A program made the translations under genes and the position numbers. Positions 33,541-36,226 of a DNA stretch of 36,226 nt are shown here, one piece after another (position 1 is the stretch's first letter; the number at the start of each line of letters is the position of its first letter). The notes beneath the pieces were generated by a model, which did not search any database, was not told where the DNA came from, and saw only the letters and a program-made list of their open reading frames with translations. This stretch comes from an uncultured Acetatifactor sp. (lineage in GTDB: Bacteria; Bacillota; Clostridia; Lachnospirales; Lachnospiraceae): positions 1-36,226 of the forward strand of contig CAKRRD010000034.1 in assembly GCA_934394815.1 (NCBI GenBank), read 5' to 3'.

Positions 33541-35553
33541 ATGTCGGGGAAAAACTTTATTTTACATCGGAATACCAGCCTGCAGAGCGAAATAGAAAAT
33601 ACAAAAGCGGTAGAATACGCCTGTGCACGCTTTGAGAGAGATATGGAAAAGGCACTGGAGGTTTCCTCCCGGGAGGGCGGCACAGTGATATTGCGGCAGA
33701 AGAAATTGGAACCGGAGGCATATGAGATGGAAGTATCCGAGGATGCGGTCGTAATCTATGGAAGTAATGACCGCTCTTTTATATATGCGCTCAATGAACT
33801 CAGTGAAAAATATCTGGGAATTCTGCCATTCTGGTTCTGGAATGACCAGAGAATCGAAGGAAAGGCTTATGTGGAAATTCCGCTGGAACATTACAGCTCC
33901 GAAGCACACAGAATTCGGTACCGTGGCTGGTTCATCAATGATGAAGTGCTGATCAGCCATTGGACAGCAGGTGTGTCTAAGGAATATCCCTGGGAAATGG
34001 TATTTGAAGCACTGCTTCGCTGCGGTGGTAATCTGGTGATTCCAGGAACGGATAAAAATTCAAGAATTTATGCTCCCATTGCATCGGATATGGGACTGAT
34101 GATTACACATCACCATGCGGAGCCGCTGGGGGCGGAAATGTTCCTGCACGCTTATCCGGATATGGAGCCATCTTATCTGAAACACAGAGATTTGTTTGAA
34201 GGATTGTGGAAGGATGCCATCGAACGCCAAAGAAACGAAGAAGTCATCTGGAATATTGGGTTCCGGGGACAGGGAGATGTTCCTTTTTGGGAGAATGATC
34301 CTGCTTATGATACTCCTGAAAAACGCGGTGCACTGATCAGCAGTATTATGAAAGAACAATATGACATGATCCGGAAACAGATCCCGGATGCGGTCTGCTG
34401 TACCAATCTGTATGGCGAAATCCTGGAATTATACAGAGAAGGACATCTACAGATTCCGGAGGATGTGATCATGATCTGGGCAGATAATGGCTATGGCAAG
34501 ATGGTATCCAGGCGCCAGGGCAATCATAATCCCAGAGTATCAGCATTACCCACAGAAGGAGACAAGGGACGGCACGGTACCTATTACCACGTTTCATTTT
34601 ATGATCTGCAGGCTGCCAACCATATCACCATGTTGCCCAATTCTATGGAATTTGTGGAAAAAGAATTGAGCGATGCCATGACACATGGAATCACGGACAT
34701 GTGGGTTATCAATGCTTCCAACATTAAACCACATGTATATCCGCTTTCCTTCATTGCAAATCTCTGGAAACGGAATGCCCTGTCAGCGGGAGAACACAGA
34801 AAAAAATATGTCAGTGAATACTATGGAACGGATTGCACGGAGAATGAACTGGCATTTATGGAAGAATGCATCAAAAGATATCCGGAGGTCATGCTCCCAT
34901 TTGGAGACAGAGAGGATGAACACGCCGGAGAACAGTTCTGCAATTATGCTGTACGCGATTTTATCTATGGCTGGATGAAAGACGGAGCCGTGAAACCGGT
35001 AGAGGAACTCTTCTGGTGTACCAGAGAGGATGCTTTTCATAAGCAGATGTCATGGTTTGAAAAAAAATGTAGCCAGACCTATGATAAAATAAAAGAATTG
35101 TACCATAAATGTGATGCTGTAAAAGAAAGTGAGCTTTGGAAAGACTCTGTATTGCTTCAGATTAAGATTCATAAGCACTGTCTGAAGGGAAGCATTCTGT
35201 TTGCAGAAAGCTTCTGGGCGTATTGCGAGAAGGATTACAGGAAATCTTTCTTCCTGCTGGGCAATGCTGTAGAAGCCTACGATGCAGCAGACTGCGCCAT
35301 GAGAGACCGGGAACACGACAAATGGAAAGACTTCTATGCCAATGACTGCCTGACGGATGTGAAGGAGACGGCTTATTGTCTGAAACGTCTGATGGGCTAT
35401 GTGAGAAATCTGGGAGATGGACCGGATTTTTACAAGTGGCAGAGAGAAGTGACCTATTCTGAGAATGACTGCAAAGTGGTTCTGATTACAAATATGGAAA
35501 ATCATATGACGGATTGGGAATTATACCTTGCAGGGAAAAGCAGACAGTGGTAA
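33541..35553 (+). CDS. GH115-family alpha-glucuronidase-like enzyme
   Basis: A 670-aa protein with glycoside hydrolase family 115 landmarks: RGWFINDE (128-135), GFRGQGD (240-246), TNLYGE (288-293), IWADNGYG (312-319) and GTYYHVSFYD (346-355). GH115 enzymes remove (4-O-methyl)-glucuronic acid from xylan or arabinogalactan side chains. Many family members are 800-1000 aa, secreted, and carry an extra C-terminal domain. This one has no signal peptide and is shorter, so it would work on imported oligosaccharides. The motif usually followed by R-P-H-D-Y reads DLQAANH here, so substrate may differ. Released glucuronate would feed the uxuAB pathway. GTGG weakly precedes the ATG; the frame start 33541 is the only good one. 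Confidence 0.85.
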   Translation: MSGKNFILHRNTSLQSEIENTKAVEYACARFERDMEKALEVSSREGGTVILRQKKLEPEAYEMEVSEDAVVIYGSNDRSFIYALNELSEKYLGILPFWFWNDQRIEGKAYVEIPLEHYSSEAHRIRYRGWFINDEVLISHWTAGVSKEYPWEMVFEALLRCGGNLVIPGTDKNSRIYAPIASDMGLMITHHHAEPLGAEMFLHAYPDMEPSYLKHRDLFEGLWKDAIERQRNEEVIWNIGFRGQGDVPFWENDPAYDTPEKRGALISSIMKEQYDMIRKQIPDAVCCTNLYGEILELYREGHLQIPEDVIMIWADNGYGKMVSRRQGNHNPRVSALPTEGDKGRHGTYYHVSFYDLQAANHITMLPNSMEFVEKELSDAMTHGITDMWVINASNIKPHVYPLSFIANLWKRNALSAGEHRKKYVSEYYGTDCTENELAFMEECIKRYPEVMLPFGDREDEHAGEQFCNYAVRDFIYGWMKDGAVKPVEELFWCTREDAFHKQMSWFEKKCSQTYDKIKELYHKCDAVKESELWKDSVLLQIKIHKHCLKGSILFAESFWAYCEKDYRKSFFLLGNAVEAYDAADCAMRDREHDKWKDFYANDCLTDVKETAYCLKRLMGYVRNLGDGPDFYKWQREVTYSENDCKVVLITNMENHMTDWELYLAGKSRQW

Positions 35554-35632
35554 GAATACAAATAGTAGGAATATTTGTAACAATTACACAATAACAGACA
35601 CAATTCTTGAAAAAAACTGTATTCAGCAAAAA

Positions 35633-35672
35633 GAGAAAAGGCCCAAAAACGTGATAAAATGGGCTTTTTCTC
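35633..35672 (+). terminator. Probable terminator after the GH115 gene
   Basis: A 13-bp stem with one G-T pair (35633-35645 with 35660-35672). The T run lies within the 3' arm, so strength is uncertain. The remaining 35554-35632 spacer shows no gene. Confidence 0.6.
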
Positions 35673-35710
35673 ATCTTGAAAAAATAAAATAAAAATTGTG
35701 TAAAAATGTG

Positions 35711-35739
35711 TTGACAATAGTAATCCTTTTTGTTAGAAT
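35711..35739 (+). promoter_or_regulatory. Promoter of the serine tRNA genes
   Basis: TTGACA (35711-35716) and TAGAAT (35734-35739) are 17 nt apart, about 50 nt before the first tRNA. Confidence 0.8.
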
Positions 35740-35792
35740 AGCTTTTGTCGTCAGGTAAACAACAGAGATGACAAGGAAATGGACACACATTC

Positions 35793-35878
35793 GGAGAGAT
35801 ATCGAAGTGGTCATAACGAGGCGGTCTTGAAAACCGTTTGTCCGAAAGGGCGCGTGGGTTCGAATCCCACTCTCTCCG
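35793..35878 (+). tRNA. tRNA-Ser (anticodon UGA)
   Basis: A class II tRNA. Acceptor GGAGAGA pairs with TCTCTCC (35871-35877) and the discriminator is G. The anticodon loop CTTGAAA gives TGA at 35828-35830. A long variable arm (TTTGTCCGAAAGGGCGC region) and T-loop TTCGAAT are present. The 3' CCA is not encoded (CTA follows). It decodes UCA and, by wobble, other UCN serine codons. Confidence 0.96.
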
Positions 35879-35929
35879 CTAGGCATTCGTGCCGCCGATC
35901 ATTATATAGATTATTAGAATCAACTATCT

Positions 35930-36018
35930 GGAGAAGTACCCAAGAGGTTGAAGGGACACCCCTGGAAAGGGTGCAGGTCGTTAATAGCGGCGCGAGGGTT
36001 CAAATCCCTCCTTCTCCG
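35930..36018 (+). tRNA. tRNA-Ser (anticodon GGA)
   Basis: A class II tRNA. Acceptor GGAGAAG pairs with CTTCTCC (36011-36017) and the discriminator is G. The anticodon loop CTGGAAA gives GGA at 35964-35966. A long variable arm and T-loop TTCAAAT are present. CCA is not encoded (TCA follows). It reads UCC and UCU. It lies 51 nt after the UGA isoacceptor, with no terminator between. Confidence 0.96.
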
Positions 36019-36058
36019 TCAACTGTTGTAAGATGTCAAAAAAACTTTTAAAAAGTTG

Positions 36059-36087
36059 TTGACAACCAGAAACAACTATGATATGAT
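36059..36087 (+). promoter_or_regulatory. Strong promoter, probably of an rRNA operon
   Basis: TTGACA (36059-36064) and TATGAT (36082-36087) are 17 nt apart. Confidence 0.75.
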
Positions 36088-36226
36088 ATCAAAGTTGCCG
36101 CTGAGAAAAACAACAGCGAAACACACAGCTCTTGCAGAGCAAGAGGTTATGATCTTTGACAAATAAACAGTAATGCAACCCTGAAAATTCCAAGATTTTC
36201 AGAGAAATTCAAGAACAAGCAAGTTG
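36088..36226 (+). other. Probable 16S rRNA leader, cut by the window end
   Basis: Downstream of the promoter the stretch has no gene. It contains a perfect 7-bp hairpin CTCTTGC-AGA-GCAAGAG (36129-36145) and the segment GATCTTTGACAAATAAACAG, which resembles the leader and antitermination region found before 16S rRNA genes in Clostridia. The mature 16S start is not in the window, so the assignment is an inference. Confidence 0.6.

Noticed and set aside
35779..36051. A 90-codon reading frame across the tRNA genes
   Set aside because: It covers two well-formed tRNA-Ser genes and has no protein features.
1..36226. Mobile elements, prophage, CRISPR arrays, defence or toxin-antitoxin systems
   Set aside because: No transposase, integrase, phage, cas or toxin-like protein and no spaced direct-repeat array was seen; the window reads as ordinary chromosome.

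Overview
This window looks like chromosomal DNA of an anaerobic Clostridia member, most likely Lachnospiraceae. Signs for this are Firmicutes-style AGGAGG ribosome sites, TTGACA-17-TATAAT promoters, the secA-prfB pairing, an FMN riboswitch on ribU, a LplA/LplB-type sugar transporter without its own ATPase, tRNA genes without encoded CCA, and a leader resembling those in front of Lachnospiraceae 16S genes. The species cannot be read from the sequence. Nothing looks like a phage, insertion sequence, integrative element or CRISPR array.

Layout. 1-3443 (minus strand): GNAT acetyltransferase, a leaderless CE8 pectinesterase and an HD-GYP phosphodiesterase. 3523-7496 (plus): secA, then prfB with its programmed +1 frameshift. 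7515-8850 (minus): two small membrane proteins (DUF975-like and DUF4190-like). 8871-11494 (plus): tex with an unusual low-complexity insert. 11540-12560 (minus): FMN riboswitch and the riboflavin transporter subunit ribU. 12646-16450 (plus): MacB/YknXYZ-type ABC export operon. 16441-22665 (plus): a YcxB-like protein, then a tRNA t6A cluster (tsaE, tsaB, rimI, zinc-binding orphan, RNase Z, anchored orphan, tsaD) and ispD.

22672-35672 is a carbohydrate region. It holds a membrane AraC regulator facing a CUT1 transporter (lipoprotein plus two permeases), an intracellular SGNH esterase of rhamnogalacturonan-acetylesterase type, uxuA-uxuB on the opposite strand, a cupin-AraC regulator, and a GH115 alpha-glucuronidase-like enzyme. 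The enzymes carry no signal peptides. The inferred logic is that acidic oligosaccharides are imported, then de-esterified and stripped of uronic acid inside the cell, and the uronate enters the fructuronate-mannonate-KDG route. Uronate isomerase, KDG kinase and KDPG aldolase are not in the window. The pectinesterase at 1044-2099 would fit the same diet but lies more than 20 kb away.

35711-36226: two adjacent tRNA-Ser genes (UGA, GGA) under one promoter, then a strong promoter and leader. The window probably stops just before a 16S rRNA gene.

I did not find a clearly new molecular system. The items most worth checking are the GH115/uxuAB/transporter locus and its operator-like dyads, the two orphan proteins inside the t6A cluster, the Tex insert, and the displaced Shine-Dalgarno element at the prfB frameshift.
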